Counted from the first letter of the stretch, positions 1-13,347 are shown. The stretch: 64,000 nt of DNA from Anaerolineae bacterium (GCA_027494055.1 JAOSJO010000024.1:186001-250000), one strand, 5' to 3'. Program-made: numbers and translations. Notes: generated from the sequence alone by a model not told the origin.

Positions 1-1313
1 AGTCCTTGAGCGCGGCGTCGCGGAACGCCACACCGTAGCCCGTGCTGCCACGGACGTTGGGCTTGATGATGACATACCCCCGGTCGGCGAGGAACTGTGC
101 AAACGGGTCGAACCCCCGGACCCACTGCGATGTCGGGCCGCCATGCACTTCCACCATCGCGGGGTACTTCCTGCCCGGTTGCATATCGCGCGGGCGGTAG
201 ACGATTGCCGGTATCTTGAGGCCATCGAACGATTCGTACCACACGTATTCATGCGGCACGAAGAGCGCGGGATCGACCGAACCATACTCGGCAGGAACCA
301 TGACGGCGCTGCTGCCGTCCGCGAGCCGGTAGTCGCGCAGTTCGGGCCGTGCGACGTCGGTGCTGATGTTCACGAAGAAGCGGCCATTGTCGATCCAGTC
401 CGGGTTGTAGCTCATGCCGGGGGGCATTTCCACCGGGATCGACGCGCCGGTTGCAACGTCGTAGACGCGCGTGACCATCGCGGAATCCTCGCCCTCCATT
501 GCCAGCAACTTCGTGCCGTCGGGCGAGAACGTGGCCAGATACTGTGTGCGGTCTTCCGGGCTGAGCCAGCGCAGCGCCCCCGTGTTCAGGTCGTAAACGG
601 CCACGCCTTCCCGGCCCCGGAAATCCGAGCCGATTGCCAGGTAGCGCCCGTTTTTGCTCCAATCGCTGAAGCTATCCTGCGCGCCCATCCGCGTCTGAAG
701 GATGCGCCGCTTGTTCCCGCCGTCGGCGTCCATCAGGTAGACATCCGAGTTCTTCAGGTCGTCGGTCTCATTGGCGACATAGGCGATCTGCTTGCCGTCA
801 GGACTCCACTGCGCCGTGAAGACCGGGTTCGGGTAGTCGGTGAGGGGGCGTATATGTGCGCGTCTCCAGGTCGAACGCATGGACGTTGAGCTGGCCGTCC
901 TTGTTGCTCAACACCAGGAGTGTCCGGTTATCCGGGCTGACCTCGACGGGATACTCCTGCGCGTGCGGGTTGTCGGTGAGCTGTTCCGCCTCGCCCGTCT
1001 CCAGGTCCAGCCGCCACAGGTTGTGCTGTTCGTCGCCGTCGTTGTCTTTGGCGAAGATGATGGCCTTGCCGTCGCGCGCCCACGCGAACCCGGCGCGCAT
1101 GTCGCGCGGAACCGAACCGTCACTCACCTGGCGCGGCGTCGCGCCTGCTGCCGGTTCCATGACGTAAAGCTCGATGCGCCCGGTCCTGTCCCAGTAGAAG
1201 GCGAGATGCTTCCGGTCGTGAGACAGCGTCGGCATGTAGAACGTTGGCAGCCTGGCAAGCTCCTCGATGGGGATTTTGCCTCCGTCAGTCGCGTAGGCTA
1301 CATCAGTGCGCAT
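1..1313 (-). CDS. S9-family peptidase (dipeptidyl/acylaminoacyl-peptidase type), partial, frameshifted
   Basis: Serine peptidase of the prolyl-oligopeptidase family, which cleaves short peptides. The first 155 or so residues (from ATG at 1313) show beta-propeller repeats with SPD/SRD-type blade motifs. The reading frame then shifts near 840-852, beside a G5 run, and continues in another frame to the window edge. That second part carries more propeller blades and the start of the alpha/beta-hydrolase domain, including the HGGP oxyanion motif (about position 140). The catalytic Ser, Asp and His would lie beyond the left edge. A perfect TATAAT -10 lies upstream. No signal peptide is visible, so it is probably cytoplasmic. 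It is divergent from the sulfatase gene. The family call is firm; substrate preference is unknown. Confidence 0.88.
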
Positions 1314-1355
1314 AACGTGTTACCCCCTTCTCAAATTGGCCAACAGGTGGACAGT

Positions 1356-1370
1356 ACCGGCCATTATATC
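1356..1370 (-). promoter_or_regulatory. Probable promoter -10 of the S9 peptidase gene
   Basis: Read on the minus strand, 1368-1363 is a perfect TATAAT. It predicts a start of transcription near 1356 and a leader of about 43 bases with a G-rich ribosome-binding site before ATG 1313. No convincing -35 hexamer is seen. Confidence 0.5.
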
Positions 1371-1490
1371 AGGCCCCTCCCCTTTCTCACAGCGCGCGTC
1401 ACGAGCTATCTGCGCGCCCGGCGGAATGCGGTAAAATCAGGCTAGCCCCGCCGCCCGGACGATCCTGTGTGTGTTAGGAGGAGCGTTGAT

Positions 1491-2876
1491 ATGCCTGACT
1501 CAAATCCCCCTGACCGGCCTAATTTCATTGTCTTTATGACCGACGACCAGGGCTACGGCGACCTGTCGTGCATGGGCAACACCGACTTCCGCACCCCCCA
1601 CCTGGACCGGCTCGCGGCCTCTGGCGCGCGTTTCACCAACTGGTACTCGAACTCGCCCGTCTGTTCGCCCTCGCGCGCGTCGCTGCTCACCGGGCGGTAT
1701 CCCGGCAACGCCGGCGTGCGGTCCATCCTGGCCGGCCACCGCACCGCGAGCGGCCTCCCCGCAGAGGCGCCGACGCTGGCGGACGCGCTCAAGCCGCTCG
1801 GCTACCAGACCGCGCTGGTCGGGAAGTGGCATCTCGGCCTTGCGGAGGAAAGCCGCCCGCACCATCACGGCTTCGACGAGTGGTTCGGCTTCATGGCCGG
1901 CTGCATCGATTACTACTCCCACATCTTCTACTGGGACATGAACCGGGGCGGGCCAGGCAATGACCCCACGCACGACCTCTGGCACAACAACGCGGAGGTC
2001 TGGGACAACGGGCGCTACTTCACCGAGCTGATCGCGGAGCGTGCCGTGCGCTACGTCCGCCAGGCGGCGAACGGCGGCCAGCCGTTCTTCCTCTACGTCG
2101 CGTTCAACGCGCCGCACTACCCGATGCACGCGCCGCAAGCGTACGTCGACCGGTTCCCGCACCTGCCCTGGGACCGGCGCATCATGGCGGCGATGCTCAG
2201 CGCGATGGACGATGCGGTGGGCGCGATCATGGCGGAGGTAGCGCGGCAGAACCTCGCCGAGAACACGGCAGTGTTCTTCATGTCCGATAACGGCCCCTCG
2301 CGCGAGACGCGCAACTGGCTCGACGGGCGCAAAGACCCGTATTATGGCGGCAGCGCGGGGATGCTCAAGGGGCACAAGTTCAGCCTCTACGATGGCGGCA
2401 TCCGCGTGCCGGCGATCATGAGCTGGCCGGCGCGCATCCCCGCCGGGCAGGTGATCGACACGCCGGGCGTGGCGATGGATGTCTTCCCCACGTTCCTCAA
2501 GGCCGCCGGGCGGCGACCCGCCGGGTATGAACTCGACGGCGTTGACCTGACGCCGGTGGTCGCCGGGGGCGCCCCCGGCGCGCAGCGCGACATCTTCTGG
2601 GAGATGGACGGCCAGACGGCGATGCGGCGCGGCCCGTGGAAGCTGGTGCTCAACGGCCAGCTTGTCGAGGGCGCGCCGCCTGAGGACGATGTACACCTTG
2701 CCAACCTCGACGAGGACATGGCCGAGCGCCACAACCTCAAGGACGCCCATCCCGAGCTTGTCGCCGAACTGACCGAGGCCGCCCAGACCTGGCGCGCGGC
2801 GATTGAGAAGCGTTGGGAAGCGGAGTGGGCGCCGCGCATCAGCGGCACGACGACCCACACCGCGTATGTGCCGTAG
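1491..2876 (+). CDS. Sulfatase (type I, formylglycine-dependent)
   Basis: Arylsulfatase-family hydrolase of about 461 residues that removes sulfate esters from carbohydrates or other substrates. The N-terminus has the metal-binding DDQGYGDL segment. The sulfatase signature CSPSRASLLTG follows; its Cys58 would be converted to formylglycine, which needs an FGE or anSME enzyme not seen in this window. GKWHLG and SDNGPS metal/substrate motifs are present. ATG 1491 is preferred over an upstream in-frame start at 1467 because AGGAGG at 1476-1481 is correctly spaced from it. A TAAAAT -10-like element is at 1432-1437. No signal peptide is visible, which is unusual for a polysaccharide sulfatase. The gene is intact. 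Exact substrate cannot be told. Confidence 0.93.
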   Translation: MPDSNPPDRPNFIVFMTDDQGYGDLSCMGNTDFRTPHLDRLAASGARFTNWYSNSPVCSPSRASLLTGRYPGNAGVRSILAGHRTASGLPAEAPTLADALKPLGYQTALVGKWHLGLAEESRPHHHGFDEWFGFMAGCIDYYSHIFYWDMNRGGPGNDPTHDLWHNNAEVWDNGRYFTELIAERAVRYVRQAANGGQPFFLYVAFNAPHYPMHAPQAYVDRFPHLPWDRRIMAAMLSAMDDAVGAIMAEVARQNLAENTAVFFMSDNGPSRETRNWLDGRKDPYYGGSAGMLKGHKFSLYDGGIRVPAIMSWPARIPAGQVIDTPGVAMDVFPTFLKAAGRRPAGYELDGVDLTPVVAGGAPGAQRDIFWEMDGQTAMRRGPWKLVLNGQLVEGAPPEDDVHLANLDEDMAERHNLKDAHPELVAELTEAAQTWRAAIEKRWEAEWAPRISGTTTHTAYVP

Positions 2877-2962
2877 ATGTGGGGATGAACGCCGACGGGG
2901 ACGACGAGCACGCCAGGCGCGGGGTAATGGGCGCGCTGGCTTTCGGGAGTGAGTAATGGCTG

Positions 2963-3667
2963 TTGCGGTGGAGACGCTTCCAGGCCATCTCCGCGCTCGC
3001 CGGGTTGTCGCCAGACTGCCTGGAGCGCCTCGCCCAGGTCATGGTCCGGCGTGAGGTGGCTGCCGGGGAGATCATCTTCCTGGAGGGGAACCCCGCGCAC
3101 GGTATCTGGTTCATCGCGAAGGGGCGGGTCCGGATCATCCGGCACTCGACCAGCGGGCGCATCCAGGCGATGTGCATGGCGAGCGCCGGCAAGTGCTTCG
3201 GCGGCTGCCCCCTGTTTGACGGCGAGATCAACCCCGCCAGCGCGCAGGCGGTGGACGACGTGACGCTGCTCATCCTGCCCGCCGCCGAATCGCAGCGGCT
3301 CACCCGCACCGACCCGCATCTGGCGCGCGTGCTGTTGACCGTCCTCAGCCAGCGCCTTGCCCATCTCGCCCGGTTGAGCGAGGGCCTGGGCACGCAGACG
3401 GTCGCCTGCCGCATTGTGGATTGCCTCCTTGCCTACGCCGATCACGCCCAGAGTCCGCCGGTCGTGCTGTTGACGCATGACAAGCTGGCAATTCTGGCGG
3501 GCACCACGCGCGAGGTGGTGAGCCGTCACCTCGCCCGCCTGGAGGCGAATGGTCTGGTCCGCCTGGGGCAGGGTCGGGTGGTGTTGCTCGAAATCGAAGC
3601 GCTCTCAGCCTCCCGGCCGATGGACGCGGCGTGCGTGGCGGCGCAGATCCGGCGCGCACGCGAGTGA
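2963..3667 (+). CDS. Crp/Fnr-family transcriptional regulator 1
   Basis: About 234 residues. It has an N-terminal cyclic-nucleotide-binding-like beta-barrel (about 20-125), a long dimer helix and a C-terminal winged helix (about 160-215). The recognition helix contains R-E-x-x-S-R, combining the Arg/Glu/Arg pattern of Crp with the ExxSR pattern of Fnr and Dnr. This fits recognition of TGTGA/TTGAT-like half-sites. There is no N-terminal cysteine cluster for an oxygen-sensing 4Fe-4S centre; three cysteines near the end of the barrel are of unclear meaning. The start is uncertain: the frame opens at TTG 2963, while a better ATG at 2956 is in another frame. It lies immediately upstream of a paralogue and the nar regulon, which suggests respiratory or nitrogen-oxide control. 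Confidence 0.85.
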   Translation: MRWRRFQAISALAGLSPDCLERLAQVMVRREVAAGEIIFLEGNPAHGIWFIAKGRVRIIRHSTSGRIQAMCMASAGKCFGGCPLFDGEINPASAQAVDDVTLLILPAAESQRLTRTDPHLARVLLTVLSQRLAHLARLSEGLGTQTVACRIVDCLLAYADHAQSPPVVLLTHDKLAILAGTTREVVSRHLARLEANGLVRLGQGRVVLLEIEALSASRPMDAACVAAQIRRARE

Positions 3668-3701
3668 GTCGCGCCGGGGGCTGTGCATCCCCGCGCCCTG
3701 A

Positions 3702-3744
3702 TGTGACCTGGGTCACACGACGGCTGCGCGATGTGTGCTATGCT
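3702..3744 (+). promoter_or_regulatory. Crp/Fnr-type box and -10 upstream of regulator 2 (site A)
   Basis: TGTGACCTGGGTCACA at 3702-3717 is a perfect TGTGAC/GTCACA palindrome. A -10-like TATGCT at 3739-3744 is centred 32 bp downstream of the palindrome centre, placing the box near -41.5 (class II activation geometry). It implies control of regulator 2 by itself or by its paralogue. Confidence 0.75.
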
Positions 3745-3775
3745 TCTGGCGTCTTCGTATTGCGGAGAGGGCCGT

Positions 3776-4468
3776 GTGCGTGTAACGCTCGAAACGCTTG
3801 CGGAGGTGGCTGCGCTCCATGGGCTTGCTCCCCAAACTCTGGAGCGCGTCGCGCAGTCTGCGACGCTGCTGGCCTGCGCTCCCGGCGACGCCTTCTATCA
3901 ACAGGGCGACCCACCGGCGGGGTTCTTTGCCCTGCAGACCGGTCGCGTGAAGCTGTACCGGCATTCCGGGGAGAAGGCGCAGATTCTCGCCATTCTGCTC
4001 CCCGGCGATTGCTTCGGCGCGGAGTCGCTCCCGGACGACGCGCCCTGCCCCTGGACCGCCGAGGCGATGGAAACCTCGACCGCGATCTACCTCGCGCCCG
4101 ACCGGCTGCGCCAGCTCATGGCGGTGTGCCCCGATTTGCAGGTGGCCCTGCTGGAACTCGTGTCGAGCCGGTTGCGGCAATTTGTGACGCTGGTCCATGA
4201 CCTGGCCTTCCGCGATGTCGCCGCCCGGCTTGCGGCGGTCTTGCTGGCGCGCGTCGAGGCGGAGGGTACCGTGACGGCAGCCGGCGTGCAGATCCGCCGC
4301 GCGTTCTCGCAGCAGGAAGTCGCGGCGATGGTGGGCACAGCGCGCGAGGTGGTCTACCGCACGTTCAGGCAGTTCGAGCGCGACGGCCTGCTGAAGCTCT
4401 CCCGCTCGCACATCCTGATCCTCGACATGGCGCGACTCGCCGAGGTTGCCCGGCGCGAGACGCGCTGA
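3776..4468 (+). CDS. Crp/Fnr-family transcriptional regulator 2
   Basis: About 230 residues. It has an effector-binding beta-barrel (about 10-115) with a PGDCFG turn, a dimerisation helix and a winged helix whose recognition helix reads AREVVYR, again the R-E-x-x-x-R pattern that reads TGTGA half-sites in Crp. GTG 3776 is chosen as start because GGAGAGG lies 5 bases upstream; the frame is open further up to 3731, but this would overlap the -10 element. There is no Fe-S cysteine cluster, so sensing through heme or a small ligand is possible but not shown. It sits between its own box and the next copy of the box, and is the best candidate activator of the four-promoter regulon. Confidence 0.87.
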   Translation: MRVTLETLAEVAALHGLAPQTLERVAQSATLLACAPGDAFYQQGDPPAGFFALQTGRVKLYRHSGEKAQILAILLPGDCFGAESLPDDAPCPWTAEAMETSTAIYLAPDRLRQLMAVCPDLQVALLELVSSRLRQFVTLVHDLAFRDVAARLAAVLLARVEAEGTVTAAGVQIRRAFSQQEVAAMVGTAREVVYRTFRQFERDGLLKLSRSHILILDMARLAEVARRETR

Positions 4469-4489
4469 TCTGCCCTTTTCCCCGCTTGA

Positions 4490-4532
4490 TGTGACTTGAG
4501 CTACATACGGTCATCCCCTTTTAGACTACCGT
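4490..4532 (+). promoter_or_regulatory. Crp/Fnr-type box upstream of rhodanese gene (site B)
   Basis: TGTGACTTGAGCTACA at 4490-4505 matches sites A and D with an imperfect right arm. TACCGT at 4527-4532 occupies the -10 position found 32 bp from the box centre in the other copies. The sequence just before the box (CTTTTCCCC) is also shared with sites C and D. Confidence 0.6.
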
Positions 4533-4679
4533 GATTGCGGGCGCATCATGCATTCTTTTGTTATGATCGCTATATCAGATAGGGGGAGAAAGGAGGGCGA
4601 TTACTATTACCACAGCGTGCCAAATTTCACAAAGGCGGTTTTACGTCCAACCTATCCTGATGATCGGGAGAGTGCGGAT

Positions 4680-5069
4680 ATGGCGAAGACCTTCAGTCAA
4701 ATGGTGGCAGAGGCGATGGCCGAAGTACCAGTCATTAGCCCGGAGGAAGCCCATCGACGGATGCAACAAGATCCGAGGACGCTTGTGATCGATCCGCGCG
4801 ATGCGGCAGACATTCCTGTCACGGGCATCATTCCAGGAGCGATGAACATATCCTACGGTGCGCTGACCTACAGGGCGGACAGTGAGCTTCCCCCAGATTG
4901 GCGCGAGCCGGAACTCGATGACCGCTCCCGCCCCATCATCACGGCCTGCCAAACCGGGGAGCTGGGGGCGCTGGCCGGAAAGCTCCTGAAAGATATGGGC
5001 TTTACAAACGTCTCGATTCTTGAGGGCGGTACCCAGGCCTGGAAAGATGCGGGGTTCCCGACCCAATAA
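4680..5069 (+). CDS. Single-domain rhodanese-like protein
   Basis: A 129-residue cytoplasmic rhodanese-fold protein, the type used for sulfur transfer or persulfide handling. The active-site loop ACQTGELGAL contains Cys90, and the usual GG-x-x-AW motif lies near the end (EGGTQAWKDAG). ATG 4680 is favoured because the homology starts there; upstream in-frame ATGs at 4548 and 4563 would add an unrelated stretch and lie in the predicted promoter/leader region. It is transcribed from the site-B promoter and followed by a structured repeat also found after the next gene. Co-regulation with nitrate reductase suggests sulfur supply to molybdenum cofactor or response to nitrogen-oxide damage, but this is inference. 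Confidence 0.82.
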   Translation: MAKTFSQMVAEAMAEVPVISPEEAHRRMQQDPRTLVIDPRDAADIPVTGIIPGAMNISYGALTYRADSELPPDWREPELDDRSRPIITACQTGELGALAGKLLKDMGFTNVSILEGGTQAWKDAGFPTQ

Positions 5070-5101
5070 ACGACGAGGAAGGCAAGCCGACGTCTGACGA
5101 C

Positions 5102-5206
5102 CTGGCCGGATTCGGCGATCTCCCGTGCGCCGCGCTTCTACGGAAGGCCCTGCCTACCAGAGCGCGGCGCACCGCTTTCCACAACGAAAGGCAGACAAGT
5201 CAGAGG
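5102..5206 (+). repeat. 105-bp structured intergenic repeat, copy 1
   Basis: Aligns without gaps to 6056-6160 with 9 differences in 105 bases. It contains a perfect 12-bp stem (5125-5136 with 5161-5172) around a 24-base loop, then a CTTTC/GAAAG hairpin with a 6-base loop. Differences fall in the loops and flanks, not in either stem. No T-tract follows. It is downstream of the rhodanese gene and just upstream of box C. It may be a 3' RNA element, a protein-binding site or part of a duplicated promoter module. Confidence 0.85.
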
Positions 5207-5233
5207 ATCCCCGCGCACGCTTTCCCCACTCAA

Positions 5234-5277
5234 CGTGACTTAAGCTACATCCTATTCCTTCTATTTCATGCTACTTT
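5234..5277 (+). promoter_or_regulatory. Crp/Fnr-type box upstream of secreted unknown protein (site C)
   Basis: CGTGACTTAAGCTACA at 5234-5249 is a degenerate copy of the box. TACTTT at 5272-5277 is the -10-like element, centred 33 bp from the box centre and identical to the hexamer used at site D. The leader before ATG 5453 would be about 165 bases and has no recognised riboswitch. Confidence 0.6.
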
Positions 5278-5452
5278 GTTGGTATGAATCATCGCATATT
5301 GGCGCCCCGCTCTCCAATGTTCCCAGGTGCAACACGATCAGATATCAGATGCGGTGACGCTGGAGGAGGGTTCTGCGATTTGTAAGACTGAATTCCTTCA
5401 GTAATAGACCAATGAATGGAAAAAACTGTTCTTGAAGAAAGGATGCCACGTC

Positions 5453-6028
5453 ATGCTGTTCATGAGAACCCTCAAGCTAGGGCTGGTTATCGTTGTCGCT
5501 GGCTTGACAGTAGCGATGGTCACTGCCCAGGATGATGCGGAGACCCAGGCCAAGATTGAAAGTGCGATGAGTGCGGCCCCAATGACGATCGCTCAAGACG
5601 CGACAATTCTGGATTGGGCGTTCGATGCAGACGGGAAATTCATCGTCCTGCGAGAAGGCACGAATGGCTGGAGTTGTCTGCCGGACGATACTGGAACGTC
5701 TATCGACGATCCCATGTGCCACGACGAGATGTTCATGGAGTGGCTTTATGCCCTCATCGCCGGGGAAGAGCCGAACATCACCGCTCCAGGGTTTTCTTAC
5801 GTGCTTCAGGGTGGTGAGGCCTTGAGTAATAGTGACCCCAGCGCATCGGAGCCAGCAGAGGATTATTGGGTATCGTCCTCTCCTTACATGATGTTCGTTC
5901 TGCCTCCCGAGGTGGACCTAAGCGAGCTCAGCACCGACGGCAGCTCCGATGGCCCCTTTGTCATGTATGCAGGTACTCCCTACCAACATATCATGGTGCC
6001 GGTGGGGGACGAAGAGCGCGACGAGTAA
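5453..6028 (+). CDS. Secreted protein of unknown function
   Basis: 191 residues. A hydrophobic signal peptide (about 1-25, ending AMVTAQ) is followed by an acidic domain rich in Trp, Met and Asp, with a conserved-looking centre (LREGTNGWSCLPDD, then MCHDEMFMEWLYA) containing two cysteines (about 74 and 88). Start ATG 5453 follows GAAAGGA at 5437-5443; a TTG at 5432 is less likely. No known domain is recognised. It has its own Crp/Fnr-type promoter, and the 105-bp repeat follows it. It therefore appears co-regulated with nitrate reductase and may act outside the membrane in anaerobic or nitrogen-oxide metabolism; no specific function is claimed. The gene is intact. Confidence 0.8.
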   Translation: MLFMRTLKLGLVIVVAGLTVAMVTAQDDAETQAKIESAMSAAPMTIAQDATILDWAFDADGKFIVLREGTNGWSCLPDDTGTSIDDPMCHDEMFMEWLYALIAGEEPNITAPGFSYVLQGGEALSNSDPSASEPAEDYWVSSSPYMMFVLPPEVDLSELSTDGSSDGPFVMYAGTPYQHIMVPVGDEERDE

Positions 6029-6055
6029 ACGCGCCCGACTTCAGACCAGTGACAT

Positions 6056-6160
6056 CTGGCCGGATTCGGTGATCTCCCGTGCGCCGCGCTTCCGCGGAAG
6101 GCCCTGTCTGCGAGAGCGCGGCGCACCGCTTTCTGCAACGAAAGGCAGATAAGTCAGAGG
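6056..6160 (+). repeat. 105-bp structured intergenic repeat, copy 2
   Basis: Second copy of the element at 5102-5206. The 12-bp stem (6079-6090 with 6115-6126) and the CTTTC/GAAAG hairpin are unchanged. The 24-base loop differs at several positions. It lies between the secreted-protein gene and the nar promoter. Confidence 0.85.
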
Positions 6161-6197
6161 CACCCGCGCAACACAAAATCCTCATGTCCTTTTCCCA

Positions 6198-6245
6198 CAG
6201 AATGTGACTTGAGTCACATTCTGTCCTCCCGTTTCAAGCTACTTT
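6198..6245 (+). promoter_or_regulatory. Crp/Fnr-type box and -10 of the nar operon (site D)
   Basis: TGTGACTTGAGTCACA at 6203-6218 lies within a longer perfect inverted repeat with 12-bp arms (6198-6209 and 6212-6223) around two central bases. TACTTT at 6240-6245 is centred 32 bp from the box centre, again a class II arrangement. It is the strongest of the four boxes and drives the nitrate reductase operon. Confidence 0.78.
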
Positions 6246-6307
6246 ATCGGTAAAAGTAATCGTAATCTGGCGGTGTATCGCCCTGTTGCCATGCTTGGAG
6301 GCGCGTG

Positions 6308-7163
6308 ATGCGTTTCATCCCTGGATGGTGGTTATCAACTGTGCTTGTGTTAGCCCTGCTCTCCGCTGGCCTGATGCTGGGGAGGGGCGCGCTTTGCGCG
6401 CCCGCCAGCGCAAGAGGGCGCGGAAGGGGAGGGCGCGACGTTGTTCCAGGAGAAGTGCGCCGGGTGCCACACGATTGGCGGCGGGGACCGGGTCGGGCCG
6501 GACATGGAAGGCGTGACCGCGCTCCGCGACCGCGACTGGCTGGTGCGCTTCATCGTGGAGCCGGACCGGGTCATTGCCGAGGGCGACCCGATTGCCGCCG
6601 CGCTGCTTGAGCAGTTCGGCATGCCGATGCCCAACCTGGGCCTGACAGAAGCGCAGGCGGACGCCATTGTCGTGTATCTGGAGGCGCAGGCCGGGGACGC
6701 TCCCGCGCCGCCGCCGGAGCCGCCCGTTTCTGTAACCGCGCCCACAGGCGACCCGGACATCGGGCGCGACCTGTTCAGCGGCGCGAGCCGGCTGGCGAAC
6801 GGCGGCGCGGCGTGCATCGCCTGCCACGACATCGCCGGCGTCGGCGCGCTCGGCGGCGGGGCGCTGGGGCCGGACCTGACGCAGACCCATGCGAAGTTTG
6901 GCGCAGACGGCACAGCGGCCATGCTCGCAAACCTTTCGTTCCCGACCATGATCCCCATCTTCGGCACGCGCCCGCTCACGCCGGAGGAGCAGGCGCACCT
7001 GGCCGCGCTCTTTCAGCAGACCGCCGAGGTCGGGCCGCCCGCCCAGCCGGTGGGCCAACTGGCGCTGGCGGCTGCTGCTGGCGCGGCGCTCCTGTTTGGC
7101 GTGATGCACCTTCTCTGGCGGCGCAGGCTCACCGCTGTCCGCCGGCCACTGGTGAAAGGATAG
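6308..7163 (+). CDS. Membrane-anchored diheme cytochrome c (NarC-like), frameshifted
   Basis: First gene of the nar operon, about 285 residues. An N-terminal signal/anchor (from ATG 6308, preceded by GGAGG) is followed by two cytochrome c domains with heme-binding CAGCH and CIACH motifs, a Pro-rich linker between them, and a C-terminal TM segment with basic residues after it. The reading frame must change near 6410-6420, in a GC-rich stretch, to join signal peptide and heme domains. In Thermus a diheme cytochrome (NarC) is encoded at the head of the nar operon and couples NarGHI to the periplasmic side; the same role is inferred here. An alternative is an electron donor for an outward-facing enzyme. 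Confidence 0.85.
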
Positions 7164-7168
7164 TTCGC

Positions 7169-10782
<3,614 letters not shown>

Positions 10783-10828
10783 ATGTAGAGAGATCGCTTG
10801 GTTTTGGCTTGATTCTGGAGGAAGAACC

Positions 10829-11320
10829 ATGTTAGCCGATCAGTTTGCTGAAATCTTTCGCGACGAACACCGCCAAGTGCGCGACACGCTGCTGGGCCTG
10901 ATCCGCGCGTTCCAGGAGCGGGACCTGAGCCGCGTCCGGCTCCTGGTCAACCAGACGGCGACGCTGACCGGGCCGCACTTCCGCTATGAAGAGGAGGCGC
11001 TGTACCCATCGCTGGTCGAGATATTTGGCGAGGAGTACATCGAGCAGCTTTACGGCGACCACGACCGGGCCATCCGGACCGCGAAGCAGTTGGCGCAGCT
11101 TGCCGGCCAGGACGCGCTCGCCGAGGACGAGGTGAGCGAGGCCGTCCGGGGCGTCCGCAGCGTCCTGCCGCACGTGAGCGATTGCCAGGGGCTTGCCATC
11201 ATGGTCGAGTGCCTGTCAGACGCGCAGGTGCAGGCCATTCTGGACGTGCGCGAGCGTTCGTTGGAGGCGGGGTTGAACCTGCTTGAGTGGGCCGATACTG
11301 TGCGCGCTCGCGCCCTGTGA
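10829..11320 (+). CDS. Hemerythrin-like HHE-domain protein inside the nar operon
   Basis: 163 residues forming one four-helix HHE domain. Iron-ligand candidates are visible as DEH near residue 14, HFRYEEEALYP near 50, GDHD near 74 and a His near 113. Members bind a di-iron centre and take part in oxygen, nitric oxide or iron-sulfur-repair functions. GGAG lies just before ATG 10829. Its place between narG and narH is unusual, since these two are normally adjacent. A role protecting the nitrate reductase from oxygen or NO, or in assembly, is inferred from position only. Confidence 0.82.
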   Translation: MLADQFAEIFRDEHRQVRDTLLGLIRAFQERDLSRVRLLVNQTATLTGPHFRYEEEALYPSLVEIFGEEYIEQLYGDHDRAIRTAKQLAQLAGQDALAEDEVSEAVRGVRSVLPHVSDCQGLAIMVECLSDAQVQAILDVRERSLEAGLNLLEWADTVRARAL

Positions 11321-11347
11321 GCGCATGGAAGCTTAGTGGAGGGAAAT

Positions 11348-11815
11348 ATGTACCGCTGGGTTGTGTTTATGCACATAGCCGCCACCTTCGGTTTCCTGCT
11401 CGCCCATGGCGTGCAGGCCGCCGTGATGCTGAAATTCCGCGTCGAGGCGGACCCCGAACGCAGCCTGACGCTCTTCAATGTCCTGCCCAGACTGCGCCTG
11501 GTCAGGCTGACGACCGTCCTGATCGTGATCACCGGGCTGATCGCCGGCTTCATGTTGAACTGGTGGCGGCAGGGCTGGCTGTGGGCGTCGCTGGCGCTTC
11601 TCATCGTGATTACGGTCTTGATGGCCCGGTACGGATCGGGCTACTTCGGGATGATCGCCGGGTCTGCCGCGCGCGCTGTCGAAGCGGGGAAGCGCGGCCC
11701 GGACATGGACGCATTCAATGCCGCGCGCACGGCCTGGCACCCGATCGGGATGACCGTCGTCGGTGTGGGCGGCTTCGCCGTCATTCTCTGGTTGATGATG
11801 TTCAAGCCGTTCTGA
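11348..11815 (+). CDS. Four-TM membrane protein (CopD/DUF2269-like), copy 1
   Basis: 155 residues with four predicted membrane segments, His in the first segment (FMHIAATFGFLLAHG) and near the last (WHPIG). It resembles small integral membrane proteins of the CopD/DUF2269 kind, some of which may bind heme b. ATG 11348 follows GGAGGG. It lies between the hemerythrin gene and narH. A second protein of the same build is encoded at 16424-16936 in the same operon, again next to a hemerythrin gene. Function is unknown; a quinone- or heme-linked partner of the hemerythrins is only a guess. Confidence 0.7.
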   Translation: MYRWVVFMHIAATFGFLLAHGVQAAVMLKFRVEADPERSLTLFNVLPRLRLVRLTTVLIVITGLIAGFMLNWWRQGWLWASLALLIVITVLMARYGSGYFGMIAGSAARAVEAGKRGPDMDAFNAARTAWHPIGMTVVGVGGFAVILWLMMFKPF

Positions 11816-11862
11816 GCGCGACCGGCTCAGGCGCATGAGGCTGTTTAGGAAAGGGGCATAAC

Positions 11863-13346
<1,484 letters not shown>

Positions 13347-13347
<1 letters not shown>

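Noticed and set aside
3150-3220. An Fnr-type 4Fe-4S oxygen sensor in regulator 1
   Set aside because: The three cysteines are within the beta-barrel and not in the N-terminal arrangement of Fnr; spacing does not match.
2387-3529. Minus-strand open frames opposite the sulfatase end and regulator 1
   Set aside because: No recognisable domain, and regulator 1 on the plus strand has a full Crp-type winged helix.
5102-5206. A molybdenum-cofactor riboswitch before the co-regulated genes
   Set aside because: The element lies upstream of the promoter boxes, so it is not in the leader of the following gene, and I cannot match the known riboswitch consensus.
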